Assembly: GCA_049324575.1 (NCBI GenBank)
Contig: JBMONI010000018.1
Coordinates: forward strand, 1 to 64,000
Length of the DNA: 64,000 bases
Reading direction: 5' to 3'
Source: JBMONI01 sp049324575
GTDB lineage: Bacteria > Omnitrophota > Omnitrophia > Omnitrophales > Aquincolibacteriaceae
The stretch's first letter is position 1. Every line of letters begins with the position of its first letter. Below, piece by piece: positions 42,951 through 52,109 of this stretch. The notes under the pieces are model-generated. The model had not been told where the DNA came from. It saw only the letters and a program-made list of their open reading frames with translations, and did not search any database. The position numbers and the translations under genes are program-made.

Positions 42951-43625
42951 TCAGGCGCAAAAGGGACGCAAAAGTTCCCGGGGGATGCCGATATCGACGA
43001 CGAAGATTTGCCCTGCATGCTGAGGCCCCGCCCCCTGAAAAAGTCCGCGTTTCGGGACGGCCAAGGTCGCGGTATGGGTCGCCTGGACCGCGACCCCCAA
43101 AACCTCCCCTGTATCCGCTTGGATCCCGGACGGAATATCGACCGCAAGGATGAGTCCCGGATGCTGATTGACCGCTTCGATCACCGTTTTTTGGATCCCC
43201 GTCACCGGTTTATTGAGGCCGATCCCGAAAAGGGCATCGAGGATGATCTCCGACCGGCCGATCATTCCGCGGATCTCCGCTTCCGGAGTTGCCTCTAAAA
43301 TTTCAAGGATCGGGATCGCCATTTTTTTCGCGACCGATGCGTTGAGCGCGGCATCCCCGCGAAGTTGCGTCAAACTCCCGACGAGAAGCACTCCGACCGA
43401 AAAGCCCTTATTGGACAAGTGTCGTGCCGCGACGAATCCGTCCCCGCCGTTATTTCCGGTTCCCGCCACGACGGTCACACGCCCGGAGCGCTCGTGATGA
43501 AAAAGAAACTCCGCAACGCCGCGCCCCGCATTCTCCATCAAAAGAAGCGTGGGGATCCCATAAACCGAGGCGGCGCGAGATTCCAAGTCTCTGATGACCG
43601 AGGTTGTCGGATACGCTGTTCCCAT
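42951..43625 (-). CDS. nnr: NAD(P)H-hydrate epimerase (YjeF_N)
   Basis: 224 residues from MGTAYPTTS at 43625. The Rossmann motif AGTGNNGGDGFVAARHL, DALFGIGL and AVDIPSGIQADTG are the YjeF_N signature; it repairs damaged NAD(P)HX. The C-terminal ATP-dependent dehydratase half found in fused Nnr is absent, so this is the epimerase only. The open frame extends 94 codons upstream into the pilin gene, but without homology. Confidence 0.93.
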   Translation of the reverse strand: MGTAYPTTSVIRDLESRAASVYGIPTLLLMENAGRGVAEFLFHHERSGRVTVVAGTGNNGGDGFVAARHLSNKGFSVGVLLVGSLTQLRGDAALNASVAKKMAIPILEILEATPEAEIRGMIGRSEIILDALFGIGLNKPVTGIQKTVIEAVNQHPGLILAVDIPSGIQADTGEVLGVAVQATHTATLAVPKRGLFQGAGPQHAGQIFVVDIGIPRELLRPFCA

Positions 43626-43651
43626 TATGAGTCGCCATGAATTCGATCGGT

Positions 43652-44158
43652 TTATTGCGAAGGAAGGTAGTATTTGCCTTGCGTCTGGTAGTCTCCCACC
43701 CCACTGTCCTGCCATTCGCCGTCCTCGGTCAATCGGATCATACCCTTTCCTGCACCCGGTCGCGATGGATTGGCCGTCGCTAAAAAATACCGGTAATTCA
43801 CTCCGCCTGACGTCCCCATGAATATTCCGTAATACCATAAAGTGCTTGCATCGCAAGGCGGAAACTCGATCCCGAGCTCTTGCTTCCAAATCTCGATCCG
43901 ATTGCAATGGCTAAGTCCAAAATAATTCCCCCCTGTCCGCGCCTCAAACCCCGGGTCGGCATCGCGCGCTTGGAGGTAAGCGCGCCGGATCATTCCGAGG
44001 GTTGTTCGCGCTTCCGCCTGTTTGGCCTTTTCGTCATTCCCGGAAATGCGGGAAACCGCGATCGCCGCGAGCAAAGCAATGATTACGGCCACGACTAAAA
44101 GTTCGACCAGAGTAAAACCCGCACGGCGGCCGAGAAGATTAGAGGTTCTAGGGTCCAT
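43652..44158 (-). CDS. type IV pilin-like protein 1
   Basis: 168 residues. A short leader ends at RRAG, then FTLVELLVVAVIIALLAAIAV, the prepilin peptidase site with Glu5 and the N-terminal helix. The globular part has two Cys and ends with RLTEDGEWQDSG-x-GDY, a motif shared with the other pilins in this array. Last of five tandem pilin genes after pilC; it could be a minor pilin or pseudopilin. Confidence 0.88.
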   Translation of the reverse strand: MDPRTSNLLGRRAGFTLVELLVVAVIIALLAAIAVSRISGNDEKAKQAEARTTLGMIRRAYLQARDADPGFEARTGGNYFGLSHCNRIEIWKQELGIEFPPCDASTLWYYGIFMGTSGGVNYRYFLATANPSRPGAGKGMIRLTEDGEWQDSGVGDYQTQGKYYLPSQ

Positions 44159-44220
44159 GGCTCACCGCTTTCGCATTTTCAGGCGCGGGCCCGGCTGGAA
44201 ATGCTTTCAAAAATCGCGGA

Positions 44221-44724
44221 TCATTCAGCCGACACATCGTATTTTCCGACCCCGGGCTCATAATCTCCCGTCCCAAGCCATTTGCCTTTTTCCGTCAGTC
44301 CGATATAGGCATTGTAATTGTCATGGCGTCGCGCTAAAAAAATCCCGCCTGAAGTACTGTCGTAGACAAGTTCATAACACCACGGAGTTCCGCCTTCCGA
44401 ACTCCGGGCATGGGGAATTTCCACCATTAAGAACTCCCGGATGTCGGGAATAAATGCAGTGTGGCAAGAGTCCTTGCCTTCCATATATTCGTAAAAAGGA
44501 CTCCCATTCGCCATCCGGCCTCCGTTCTCATCCAAAAACCTCAAATAGGCCCGTCTCAAGGTCCCCAGAACCTCGCGCGCTTCGCCCACATCCGCTTTCG
44601 AAAAATTGCCGATCAACTTCGGCAGCATTATCGCCGCCAAAACGGCGACAATGACCAGGACGATCAGGACTTCGACCAAGGTAAAGCCGCTTCCCCTTCG
44701 CCTAAGAACGCTTCGGGATCGCAT
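44221..44724 (-). CDS. type IV pilin-like protein 2
   Basis: 167 residues from the ATG at 44724 (MRSRSVLRRRGS), with cleavage at RRRGSG before FTLVEVLIVLVIVAVLAAIML. The C-terminus has the shared GLTEKGKWLGTGDY motif. It overlaps the end of pilin 3 by 23 bases. The open frame extends far upstream, but the pilin signal defines the start. Confidence 0.87.
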   Translation of the reverse strand: MRSRSVLRRRGSGFTLVEVLIVLVIVAVLAAIMLPKLIGNFSKADVGEAREVLGTLRRAYLRFLDENGGRMANGSPFYEYMEGKDSCHTAFIPDIREFLMVEIPHARSSEGGTPWCYELVYDSTSGGIFLARRHDNYNAYIGLTEKGKWLGTGDYEPGVGKYDVSAE

Positions 44725-45301
44725 AGATGCCGTCCTCCGCGAAACGGCCGGACCCGTCAAAATAAACCTTGTAACGCTGTTTCCCGCGTACTGGATTACT
44801 GTCCCAATCCCCCAGGATATAGTCGTCCCCGTTGTTCTCGAATCCTTTGGTGTCGCGGCGAAGCGCACAAATACGGAACGCATCAGGCTCGATCTCGAGG
44901 CTGAACTCCCAATCGGGCTTTTTCTCGTCGCAGGCCTTGAGCACCACGCCGAGGTCCTCCGCGATCGCCTCGGCCACTTCCGGATCGCAATGCCCCGCGC
45001 CGGCCGTCCGCGTCCCCAGGGCATAGAGATCCTCCAATTGTCCGGTGTTCGCGTTCTCGTCCAGGTATTGCCATATTCCGCCCGCAAGGTTCCCGATGAT
45101 CATATAGGCTTCCGCGACGCGGGCCCGCTCATCCTGTTTGAACAAGCGCGGGATCAGGACCGAGGCAACAAGAGCAATCAGGATCATGACAATGAGCATT
45201 TCGACCATCGTGAAGCCCCGCCTGCGAAAGAGAGCGCGGAAGGAATGAGGAAAGAAAAGCGGGTTAAGGAACGGCGGTGAGACGGCTTTTGAACGCTTCA
45301 A
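44702..45301 (-). CDS. type IV pilin-like protein 3, TTG start
   Basis: 199 residues if the TTG at 45301, placed just past the stop of pilin 4, is used; no ATG or GTG lies nearer the pilin signal. The leader ends at FRRRG, then FTMVEMLIVMILIALVASVLI with Glu5. The globular domain is the largest of the five and ends YFDGSGRFAEDGIYAIP, a divergent form of the shared C-terminal motif. Two Cys are present. Confidence 0.83.
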   Translation of the reverse strand: MKRSKAVSPPFLNPLFFPHSFRALFRRRGFTMVEMLIVMILIALVASVLIPRLFKQDERARVAEAYMIIGNLAGGIWQYLDENANTGQLEDLYALGTRTAGAGHCDPEVAEAIAEDLGVVLKACDEKKPDWEFSLEIEPDAFRICALRRDTKGFENNGDDYILGDWDSNPVRGKQRYKVYFDGSGRFAEDGIYAIPKRS

Positions 45302-45302
45302 T

Positions 45303-45704
45303 TCACGCCTTGGGTTTGTAAGGATGCGAGCCGCCCCAATCGCCGTCGCGATCGAGCGTGATCGTTTTGGAAGCATAATCGTCATCCACATCCGCATTGC
45401 GGGTCGCCGTCGCCAAAAATCCCGAGGAATCCGAACCGACCCCGAAAGTCCAGTACTTGTTCGTCGCGGCGGGATCTTCCAAGCCTAGGTCCCCCCAAGA
45501 CGAGCTCGTCACCCAAGTCCCGTTCTCGAGATAGTAGGCCTCTTCGCCGACCCTAATCGCGCTCAGGATCCCGATCGCCTCAGCAACACGCGCTTTTTCC
45601 GCCTGGGGATAGAAACGGGGAAGAGCGATCGCCGCCAGGATCCCGAGGATCACGACCACCATCAAAAGCTCAGCCAGCGTAAAACCCATCCGTTTTTTTT
45701 TCAT
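45303..45704 (-). CDS. type IV pilin-like protein 4
   Basis: 133 residues from MKKKRMG at 45704. Cleavage after KRMG, then FTLAELLMVVVILGILAAIAL (Glu5 kept). No Cys pair, and the C-terminus is TITLDRDGDWGGSHPY, the same DGxW motif as its neighbours. Short length and lack of the loop seen in pilin 5 suggest a minor pilin. Confidence 0.88.
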   Translation of the reverse strand: MKKKRMGFTLAELLMVVVILGILAAIALPRFYPQAEKARVAEAIGILSAIRVGEEAYYLENGTWVTSSSWGDLGLEDPAATNKYWTFGVGSDSSGFLATATRNADVDDDYASKTITLDRDGDWGGSHPYKPKA

Positions 45705-45746
45705 GATCCCCTTATCCTGCAAAGCGGATAAACGATAGCCGTTGCC

Positions 45747-46226
45747 TTATCCGGCTGTCGTACAGCCTTTCTTGGCATCGCTGCTGTCGAAGAGCTGATA
45801 AGCTTTTTTACCGGCCCCTGGCGAAGCAGGCCCGCAGCTAAAGTCACCATCCTCGATCTCTAATGTCACTGTCGCATCCCCATAATCACCGCCGACCCGT
45901 TTTGCTTGACAAGTGTTGCTCGTCGTTTCACAGGAATACAAGAATTTTGATCCGCCGGTAATCGCTGACAACCCCAACCGCGCGAGATCCGTGGCCTCTT
46001 CGGTACACACCGCCGTAGTGCAGGTAAATGCAATGTAGCTATTGGTCAGACTGTAATTAGTGATCTGCCCGCGGCGGATAATGCCCAACGTATGTTGGGC
46101 CTCGGCGATGATCGCTTTTTCCGGCTGGGACAAAAGACGGGGCACCACAAGGCCCGCCAAGAGGGCCAGGATCACCACCACGATGAGGACTTCGACCAGG
46201 GTAAAACCTTTTTTTTCTCGGCTCAT
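45747..46226 (-). CDS. type IV pilin-like protein 5, probable major pilin
   Basis: 159 residues from MSREKKG at 46226. Cleavage after EKKG, then FTLVEVLIVVVILALLAGLVV. The globular part has three Cys pairs or more (CTTAVC, CETTSNTC, C-terminal Cys) and a GDYGDATVTLEIEDGDF motif like its neighbours. It is first in the tandem array, has its own promoter and AAGGAG seven bases before the ATG, and so is the best major-pilin candidate. A TTG at 46244 extends the frame, but its use is unlikely. Confidence 0.88.
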   Translation of the reverse strand: MSREKKGFTLVEVLIVVVILALLAGLVVPRLLSQPEKAIIAEAQHTLGIIRRGQITNYSLTNSYIAFTCTTAVCTEEATDLARLGLSAITGGSKFLYSCETTSNTCQAKRVGGDYGDATVTLEIEDGDFSCGPASPGAGKKAYQLFDSSDAKKGCTTAG

Positions 46227-46244
46227 TTGAAAACTCCTTTTCAA
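46227..46244 (-). promoter_or_regulatory. hairpin displaying the ribosome-binding site of the major pilin
   Basis: A perfect 7-bp inverted repeat (TTGAAAA/TTTTCAA) has GGAG as its whole 4-base loop and ends right at the ATG of pilin 5. In the mRNA the Shine-Dalgarno would sit in the loop, possibly exposed or sequestered depending on temperature or a binding protein. Confidence 0.5.
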
Positions 46245-46277
46245 GATCAGTTAAAATCCAAGATTGATTCCACTCCA

Positions 46278-46306
46278 ATACTAACCCCTCCTGGATAGCG
46301 TTTCAA
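46278..46306 (-). promoter_or_regulatory. promoter of the tandem pilin array
   Basis: TTGAAA (46301-46306) and TAGTAT (46278-46283) with a 17-base spacer on the minus strand, just past the pilC stop. It gives the pilins expression separate from the assembly genes. Confidence 0.55.
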
Positions 46307-46314
46307 CTTCATAA

Positions 46315-47619
46315 TCAACTGCCGCCGGTCGTCATCTGAAGGATCGGCAGAAATACGGAAACAACAATAAAGCCAACCAGAATCCCCATGACCACCAAGA
46401 GCAAAGGCTCGATCAGGGTCGTCATCCGCTTCAGGTAATCGTCCACCTGCGTTTCATAATAATTCGCGATCATATGGCAAAAACCCTGAAGATCTCCGCT
46501 CTCTTCCCCCACGGCGATCAGCTGGGTCATGAAAGTAGGGAACACATTTTTCTGCTCGAGGTTCGCCCCCAGGCCTTTGCCCTTGGAAACCGCATCTTGG
46601 ACCTCCAGAATCGTCTCTTCAAGATAACGGTTCCCGGTCAATTTGGCGCTGCCCGAAAGCCCGCGCAGGATCGGCACCCCCGCCTGGGTCAGGGTCGCCA
46701 GGCTCCGGCAAAATCGGAAAGAAGCCACCTTCATCATCAGGCCGCCGATGATCGGCAGACGAAGGACTAGACGATGAAAAGCCGCTATCCCCGCGGGGGT
46801 CTTCAGATAAAACGAGACCAAGATCCCGATCGCCAGAACGATCAGGACCCCCAGCGCCGACTGATAGCGGATAAAACGGCTCATCGCGATCACGATCTGG
46901 GTCGGGACCGGGAGCACGAGATTCTGCGAGACGAAGATCTCCTCGAATTTCGGAATGATCGAGATCATAAGAAAGGTCAGCGCCCCGGTGGCAACGCACA
47001 CCAGGATCGCCGGATAGATCAGAGCTGAAACGACCTTGCTTTTCACCGATTCGGAGGATTCCTGATAGCGGGAGATCTCTTTGAGGATGTTCGGAAGGTT
47101 CCCCGACAGCTCCCCCACCTCGATCAAATTCTGCCAGATCGGCGGAAAGACCCGCGGATGCCCCTTGACCGCATCGCAGAGCTGCATGCCCCCGCTAACC
47201 TTGTCATGAATATCCTGCAAAACGGAACGGAAACCGGCGTTCGCAAGCCCCCGGCGGATGATCTCGAATGAACGGGTGATCGAAACACCGGAACTGAGCA
47301 AAGCCGCAAGCTGGTTCGCGAAAAAGATCAGCTCCCGCGCCGAGACACGGTTCAGAAAAGGAACGGAAAATTCAAAGCTCCAGAAAGATCGCTTCCCCGA
47401 GCCCGCGGGCCTGGCCTTTTTCACTTTTCTTCTTTTGGCTTTGTTCTCCTTGATCGAGACGATCAGATACCCCTGTTTGAGAAGCTGTTCGACCACCTCG
47501 TCCTTGTCGTGCGCATAGAGGATCTTCTTTTCGGGGCCACCGCCCCCGTCGCGGAGCGTGACGGAGCATTCGTATTCCCCGATGCCTTCGTCTTTTATGG
47601 CCGGTCCAAGATCAGACAT
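46315..47619 (-). CDS. type IV pilus / type II secretion inner-membrane platform protein (PilC/GspF)
   Basis: 434 residues with two repeats of the GspF domain (about 95-220 and 298-420), each with a hydrophobic helix pair; PPIWQNLIEVGELSGNLP and FPTFMTQLIAVGEESGDLQ are the paired signature segments. The N-terminal ~90 residues are a poorly conserved cytoplasmic domain. It is coupled to gspE by overlapping stop and start. Confidence 0.93.
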   Translation of the reverse strand: MSDLGPAIKDEGIGEYECSVTLRDGGGGPEKKILYAHDKDEVVEQLLKQGYLIVSIKENKAKRRKVKKARPAGSGKRSFWSFEFSVPFLNRVSARELIFFANQLAALLSSGVSITRSFEIIRRGLANAGFRSVLQDIHDKVSGGMQLCDAVKGHPRVFPPIWQNLIEVGELSGNLPNILKEISRYQESSESVKSKVVSALIYPAILVCVATGALTFLMISIIPKFEEIFVSQNLVLPVPTQIVIAMSRFIRYQSALGVLIVLAIGILVSFYLKTPAGIAAFHRLVLRLPIIGGLMMKVASFRFCRSLATLTQAGVPILRGLSGSAKLTGNRYLEETILEVQDAVSKGKGLGANLEQKNVFPTFMTQLIAVGEESGDLQGFCHMIANYYETQVDDYLKRMTTLIEPLLLVVMGILVGFIVVSVFLPILQMTTGGS

Positions 47620-49312
47620 AAGCGATCGACATGATCTCCTCTAACGAAGTGAGCCCGGCATTCACCTTGGCGACACCGGACTGGAACAAGGAAACATGGC
47701 CCATGCTTTTCTGGATCTTCCGGATCTCTTCCGCGTCGCGGTGAGCAGCGATCGCTTGCCGTAACTCGGATGTGACCGGAAGGAATTCATAGATCGCTTC
47801 CCGTCCCCAAAACCCGATATTGCGGCATTTGTCGCAACCGCGTTCTTTCTCCATGAAGATCGTCTCGGCCGTCACCCCGAACTCCTCCCGGGATTTCGGG
47901 TCCGGCTTCACGGGCACTTTGCAATGAGGACAGAGACGGCGGATCAGGCGCTGCGCCACGACCAGCAAAAGGCTTCCTGCCACCAGATAGGGCTGGATCC
48001 CGATATCGAGCAAACGGGTGATCGCCGAGGCGGCATCGTTCGTATGCAGCGTGCTCAGGACCAGATGGCCGGTCAACGCCGCGCGGATGCATATCTCGGC
48101 CGTTTCCTGGTCCCGGACCTCCCCCACGAGGATCACATCGGGGTCCTGCCGCAGGAAGGACCGGAGGCCGGAAGCGAAGGTAAGTCCGATCTCCGGCTGG
48201 ACCTGGACCTGATTGACCCCGCTCAATTGATATTCCACGGGGTCCTCGATCGTCACGATATTGATCGCGGTCGATTTGATCTTATTGAGCGCCGCATACA
48301 AGGTCGTCGATTTGCCACTGCCCGTCGGCCCGGTAAGAAAAACGAGTCCATAGGGTTTGTTGATCGCCTCCTCGAACAGAGCCCGTTGGTCCGCATTGAA
48401 TCCAAGGACCGCAAGGTCGAGAAGCTCAGGCCGCTTATCCAAAAGCCGCAGCACAACTTTTTCCCCGAAAATCAACGGAACGGTCGAAACGCGGACATCG
48501 ATCTTGCGCCCTTCGTACTGAATCGAGAAAGAACCGTCCTGGGGCAAGCGTTTCTCAGCAATATTCAACCGGGAAAGGATCTTGACTCGCGAGACGAGCG
48601 AAGCATGGATCCCCTCCGGCGGCGGCGGAAGCTCGTAAAGGGATCCGTCGATACGGTAACGGATCGAAGTCTTGTCATAGATCGGTTCAATGTGAATATC
48701 GCTGGCCCGGTCATCCAGCGCTTTTTTGAGGAGCAGATCGACAAAGCGGACGACCGGTCCCTTTTCGGCTTCCCGGATCGTTTTTTCGAGATCTTCATCG
48801 ATCCGGTCCGATTGCTTGACATACCCTTCGGTAGCCTTTGAAAAAGCCTCCGAGGTCGCGACTTCCTGCAGATCCGTCGTTTCGTAAAAAGCCGCGATCA
48901 TGTTCTTGAGGTCGAACTCGTTGGCGAGCTGTGTCTTGATCTCAAGGCCCGTCATTTTGCGAAGGTTATCGAGAAAAATGACATTCGGGATCATCGCGCA
49001 GGCGATCGTCAGGGTTTTCTCGGTCCGTTCGATCGGCAGGATCGTGTTCTCATGCGCAATCTCCCGAGGCACTAAGATCTTTAGCCGCTGATCCGCGCGC
49101 GGTTTGAGCTGGGCCACGCTCAGAAAGGATATCCCCAGCTGCTCGGAAAGCACTTTTTTAAGATCCTCTTCCTGGAGAAAACCCAGGCGGACCAGAACCT
49201 TTCCGAGCGCTTCTCCGGTCTCTTTTTGTTCGCTCAACGCGCGTTTGAGCTTTTCGGATGTCAAAAAGCCCCGTTCGATGAGCATCTCACCCAGCGGTTT
49301 GTCAATTCTCAT
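47612..49312 (-). CDS. type IV pilus assembly ATPase (PilB/GspE)
   Basis: 566 residues. N-terminal MshEN/GspE_N domain about 5-150, then the secretion ATPase core with Walker A GPTGSGKST (328-336), Walker B PDVILVGEVRD (391-401), LSTLHTNDA, and the zinc tetracysteine CPHC (461-464) / CDKC (493-496). It powers extension; no retraction ATPase (PilT) is in the window. Confidence 0.95.
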   Translation of the reverse strand: MRIDKPLGEMLIERGFLTSEKLKRALSEQKETGEALGKVLVRLGFLQEEDLKKVLSEQLGISFLSVAQLKPRADQRLKILVPREIAHENTILPIERTEKTLTIACAMIPNVIFLDNLRKMTGLEIKTQLANEFDLKNMIAAFYETTDLQEVATSEAFSKATEGYVKQSDRIDEDLEKTIREAEKGPVVRFVDLLLKKALDDRASDIHIEPIYDKTSIRYRIDGSLYELPPPPEGIHASLVSRVKILSRLNIAEKRLPQDGSFSIQYEGRKIDVRVSTVPLIFGEKVVLRLLDKRPELLDLAVLGFNADQRALFEEAINKPYGLVFLTGPTGSGKSTTLYAALNKIKSTAINIVTIEDPVEYQLSGVNQVQVQPEIGLTFASGLRSFLRQDPDVILVGEVRDQETAEICIRAALTGHLVLSTLHTNDAASAITRLLDIGIQPYLVAGSLLLVVAQRLIRRLCPHCKVPVKPDPKSREEFGVTAETIFMEKERGCDKCRNIGFWGREAIYEFLPVTSELRQAIAAHRDAEEIRKIQKSMGHVSLFQSGVAKVNAGLTSLEEIMSIAYV

Positions 49313-49385
49313 GATCGCTTCCCGGTTTTTTTCGTGTTTTGGCCGAGCTTGAGGCCCTCGAGCCGGGTTCTAGGGGATTCACAAG

Positions 49386-51062
49386 CTATTTTTTTTCGAC
49401 TTCCTTGGCCATTGCATCCATCTCGCCGCGCATGACCTTGTAATAATCCTCAAAGTCTTCTTTCGGAGGAGCTTTTTTGCCGGTCATTTGTTTGTACCAA
49501 TTTTTCCGTTTGAATTTCCAAAATGCGGCCATTTCATCCTCAAAACGGCTCTCGCGGTCGGGGATATCAGTCGTTTTCAGTTCCGAGGGATCCGAGATGA
49601 TCTCGGGGGTCATGAAAAGAATCAACTCGCGGTCTCGAATGATCTTTTGCTCATTGCGGAAAGCCCTTCCGAGAAGCGGGATATCTCCCAGCAAGGGAAC
49701 CCTGCGCTCGGAGAGTTCCTGATTGCTGAACAAAAGCCCGCCCAAGACCAGGGTTTCCCGGTCATTGACCATGAGCGTCGTTCGCGCGGCCCGGACCGTC
49801 GGGTCCCCCGTATCACTGATAATGCTCGATTCGGCGACCGTCGCGAAAGTCGGCTCGATCGTCAGCGTGACCTTCTTTTTGTCATTGATCTGCGGGGTCA
49901 CCCTTAAGATCGTCCCGATCTCCGCCCGTTCGGCTTGAGCGGTATTGATCCCCGTGGATCCGCCCTGGGCGGTTGTATTGGACGCCGTCACGATCGAACC
50001 GACGGCCGTGCTCGTCGAGATCTTGATCAGGGCCGGATGATTATCCAGGACCAGGATCCGCGGCTTCGCAAGGATCTTGAGCTTCGAAGCTTCCTGCAAA
50101 GCTTTCACCTCCATCGTGAGGCGTGAAAAATCCTTTGTCCCCTTCACCTCATCTCCGGACAGCGCTAGAGTGGTCAAATTCGGCTCCGGGTCCAATCCCT
50201 CCCAGCCGGTATGCTCTTTCCAGAATTTCGCGTAGTTGAACGGAAAACTTGTCGCGGACGTCCCTCCGGTCAAAAGCATCCAGGAGCCATCAGCCGTCGC
50301 GGTGTTAGCCCATTCGATCCCCAGCTCGCGGTCCAGGTCTTCATACGTCTCCACCAGGATCACGCTGATCAACACCTGCTTGAGAGGCTTATCCAGTTCT
50401 TCGACGGCTTTTTCCACCATCCCCAGCCGGTCCTCGCTGTCGGTCACGACCAGGCTGTTGGAGCGATCATCCACCGAAACTTTGCCCCGGTCCGAAAGCA
50501 TTCCCTCAACGATCTTCACGATCGCCATGGTCTTCCCTTCCGCACTCCCGGTGCTGTCCTCGTCCGTATCCAGGGTCGCCAGTCCTGCGGCCCCGCCGCT
50601 TGAGCTTTCCCCAGCATCGATCTCCCGGATCTCGCTGGCCCGCAGATATTTCAGTTTGAGGACCCGGGTGAACATCGGAGCAAGTCCGGGCGTGTCTGCC
50701 GTGGCTCGGAACAGATAGATCTTCGTCTGCGGGATATATTCGAAAGTGACATTGCAGCCGCGGGAGAGGGCATTGAGCGTCTTCTCCAGATCGATATTAT
50801 CCAGGCTCATATTGACTTTCCGGTCGGCGATCTCCTGTCCGGCTACGAAATTCATGCCGGACACCTCGGACAAAGCCCCCAGTACATTGATCAGGGCAGC
50901 CCCTTTGAAATCGAGGTTCATCAGCCCCGTGCCGGTTTTCTGAACCTCGATCCCGGCCGCCGAAGGATCGACGGTTTCCGAATAGGCCGGAAAACCCAAG
51001 GAAAGCCATATGGACAAAAAAAGCACAAGAAACTTGTATGAATTCCGCTCAACCGTTTTCAT
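49386..51062 (-). CDS. outer-membrane secretin (PilQ/GspD family)
   Basis: 558 residues from the ATG at 51062 (MKTVERNSYK), GGAGG five bases upstream. A signal peptide (about 1-29) leads to an STN/N0-like domain (LINVLGALSEVSGMNF), one N1 domain (about 130-225), and the secretin core with VPLLGDIPLLGRAF near the end. Residues after about 505 form a charged C-terminal tail, perhaps a pilotin-binding region. It forms the outer-membrane pore for the pilus. Confidence 0.93.
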   Translation of the reverse strand: MKTVERNSYKFLVLFLSIWLSLGFPAYSETVDPSAAGIEVQKTGTGLMNLDFKGAALINVLGALSEVSGMNFVAGQEIADRKVNMSLDNIDLEKTLNALSRGCNVTFEYIPQTKIYLFRATADTPGLAPMFTRVLKLKYLRASEIREIDAGESSSGGAAGLATLDTDEDSTGSAEGKTMAIVKIVEGMLSDRGKVSVDDRSNSLVVTDSEDRLGMVEKAVEELDKPLKQVLISVILVETYEDLDRELGIEWANTATADGSWMLLTGGTSATSFPFNYAKFWKEHTGWEGLDPEPNLTTLALSGDEVKGTKDFSRLTMEVKALQEASKLKILAKPRILVLDNHPALIKISTSTAVGSIVTASNTTAQGGSTGINTAQAERAEIGTILRVTPQINDKKKVTLTIEPTFATVAESSIISDTGDPTVRAARTTLMVNDRETLVLGGLLFSNQELSERRVPLLGDIPLLGRAFRNEQKIIRDRELILFMTPEIISDPSELKTTDIPDRESRFEDEMAAFWKFKRKNWYKQMTGKKAPPKEDFEDYYKVMRGEMDAMAKEVEKK

Positions 51063-51573
51063 GACAACCTCCAGGCTGATTGGGGTCACACCCTTCCGGC
51101 ACCCCCGGGATAAGAGATCCCTTCCCTTCGGCGCTCAGCGGATGAGCCATCGTTTCCCCTGAGAGGTCCAAAGGCGCCCACTCCGCCGCTGCATTTTCGT
51201 CCTGCCGGACCGCATAGTGCAGCCGAAGGGTCTCGGTCTCCCCTCCACTGATAATATCGACTTCTTTGCCACGAATCTGAAACAACGTGATCCCTTTCTT
51301 GGTCTCACCCAGCCTGTATTTTTCACCGCTGATCACCGCGACCTGCTGGTCTTCGCTCCAGATGATCCCCTCCAGACGAAGGCTTCCCCGGGAAAGGTCG
51401 TCCGGCCGCGTTTGTTCCGGAGAACGATCGCTCGCGGAGATCGCGATCTGAAAGGGATCCCGGGTGATCTTCCCGTCCGGGACCGGTTCGCTATCTTCCG
51501 CCCCGTCCACGGGATTCGCGAAACTCAGCGTCAGCCCCATGAAAAGAATGACCCCGAACTTCATTTTTCTCAT
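51049..51573 (-). CDS. PilP-like secretin-associated protein
   Basis: 174 residues. A signal peptide (LFMGLTLSFANPVDGA) is followed by DPFQ and a small beta domain (LRLEGIIWSEDQQVAVISGEKYRLGET) as in PilP/GspC homology regions that contact the secretin. It is longer than the E. coli-type PilP core by a Pro/Gly-rich tail. The start overlaps the PilO-like stop by ATGA. Confidence 0.75.
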   Translation of the reverse strand: MRKMKFGVILFMGLTLSFANPVDGAEDSEPVPDGKITRDPFQIAISASDRSPEQTRPDDLSRGSLRLEGIIWSEDQQVAVISGEKYRLGETKKGITLFQIRGKEVDIISGGETETLRLHYAVRQDENAAAEWAPLDLSGETMAHPLSAEGKGSLIPGVPEGCDPNQPGGCHENG

Positions 51574-52109
51574 GGCTTCTCCATCATCTTCAGAATCGTG
51601 GTCAGCTGCATTTGATACCGCAAGAGATCCGGCGCTTTATCCTTCCCGAAGATGGAACTTCGGTTGATCATGATTTTGTCCACCGAGATCGGGACCTCGC
51701 TACGAGCGACCTCCGCCAGGAAACGGACGAGATTCTGGAAATTACTCTCCCCCTGGAAATCGATGGTCAAATATCCGTAGGGCCCATCCCGTCTTACTTT
51801 TTGCGGGGTCATGGATTCAACGATCAGCCGGTGCTTTTTGGCAAACCCGGTCAAGCGGTCCAAAGCTGAATACTGAAGTTTCTCCGTCAAAAATTTTCCT
51901 TCTTCGGCGTTCAAAGCCTCTTTCGCTTTTAAAAGGTCTTCGATCAACCCATTCCGCACCACGGCATCTGCGGCCTCGCTTCGCTGTTGCCGGACCTCCT
52001 TCCAGGCCCCTTTGAGAGAAACGAAATAGCCGATGGCGGCAAAGCAAAAAAGCGCCGCGACAAAGATCAAAAGTTCTTTTTGGGGCTCATTCAGTCTAAC
52101 GACCTGCAT
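51570..52109 (-). CDS. PilO-like alignment-complex protein
   Basis: 179 residues from the ATG at 52109 (MQVVRLNEPQ), with AAAGGGG five bases upstream. One transmembrane helix (about 14-32), a coiled coil, and a C-terminal ferredoxin-like domain (YGYLTIDFQGESNFQNLVRF), the topology of PilO. It is between the PilM-PilN fusion and PilP in the standard order. Confidence 0.78.
   Translation of the reverse strand: MQVVRLNEPQKELLIFVAALFCFAAIGYFVSLKGAWKEVRQQRSEAADAVVRNGLIEDLLKAKEALNAEEGKFLTEKLQYSALDRLTGFAKKHRLIVESMTPQKVRRDGPYGYLTIDFQGESNFQNLVRFLAEVARSEVPISVDKIMINRSSIFGKDKAPDLLRYQMQLTTILKMMEKP

Noticed and set aside
43626..43907. Long N-terminal extension of nnr
   Set aside because: It overlaps the pilin gene in another frame and has no homology; the start at 43625 fits the domain.
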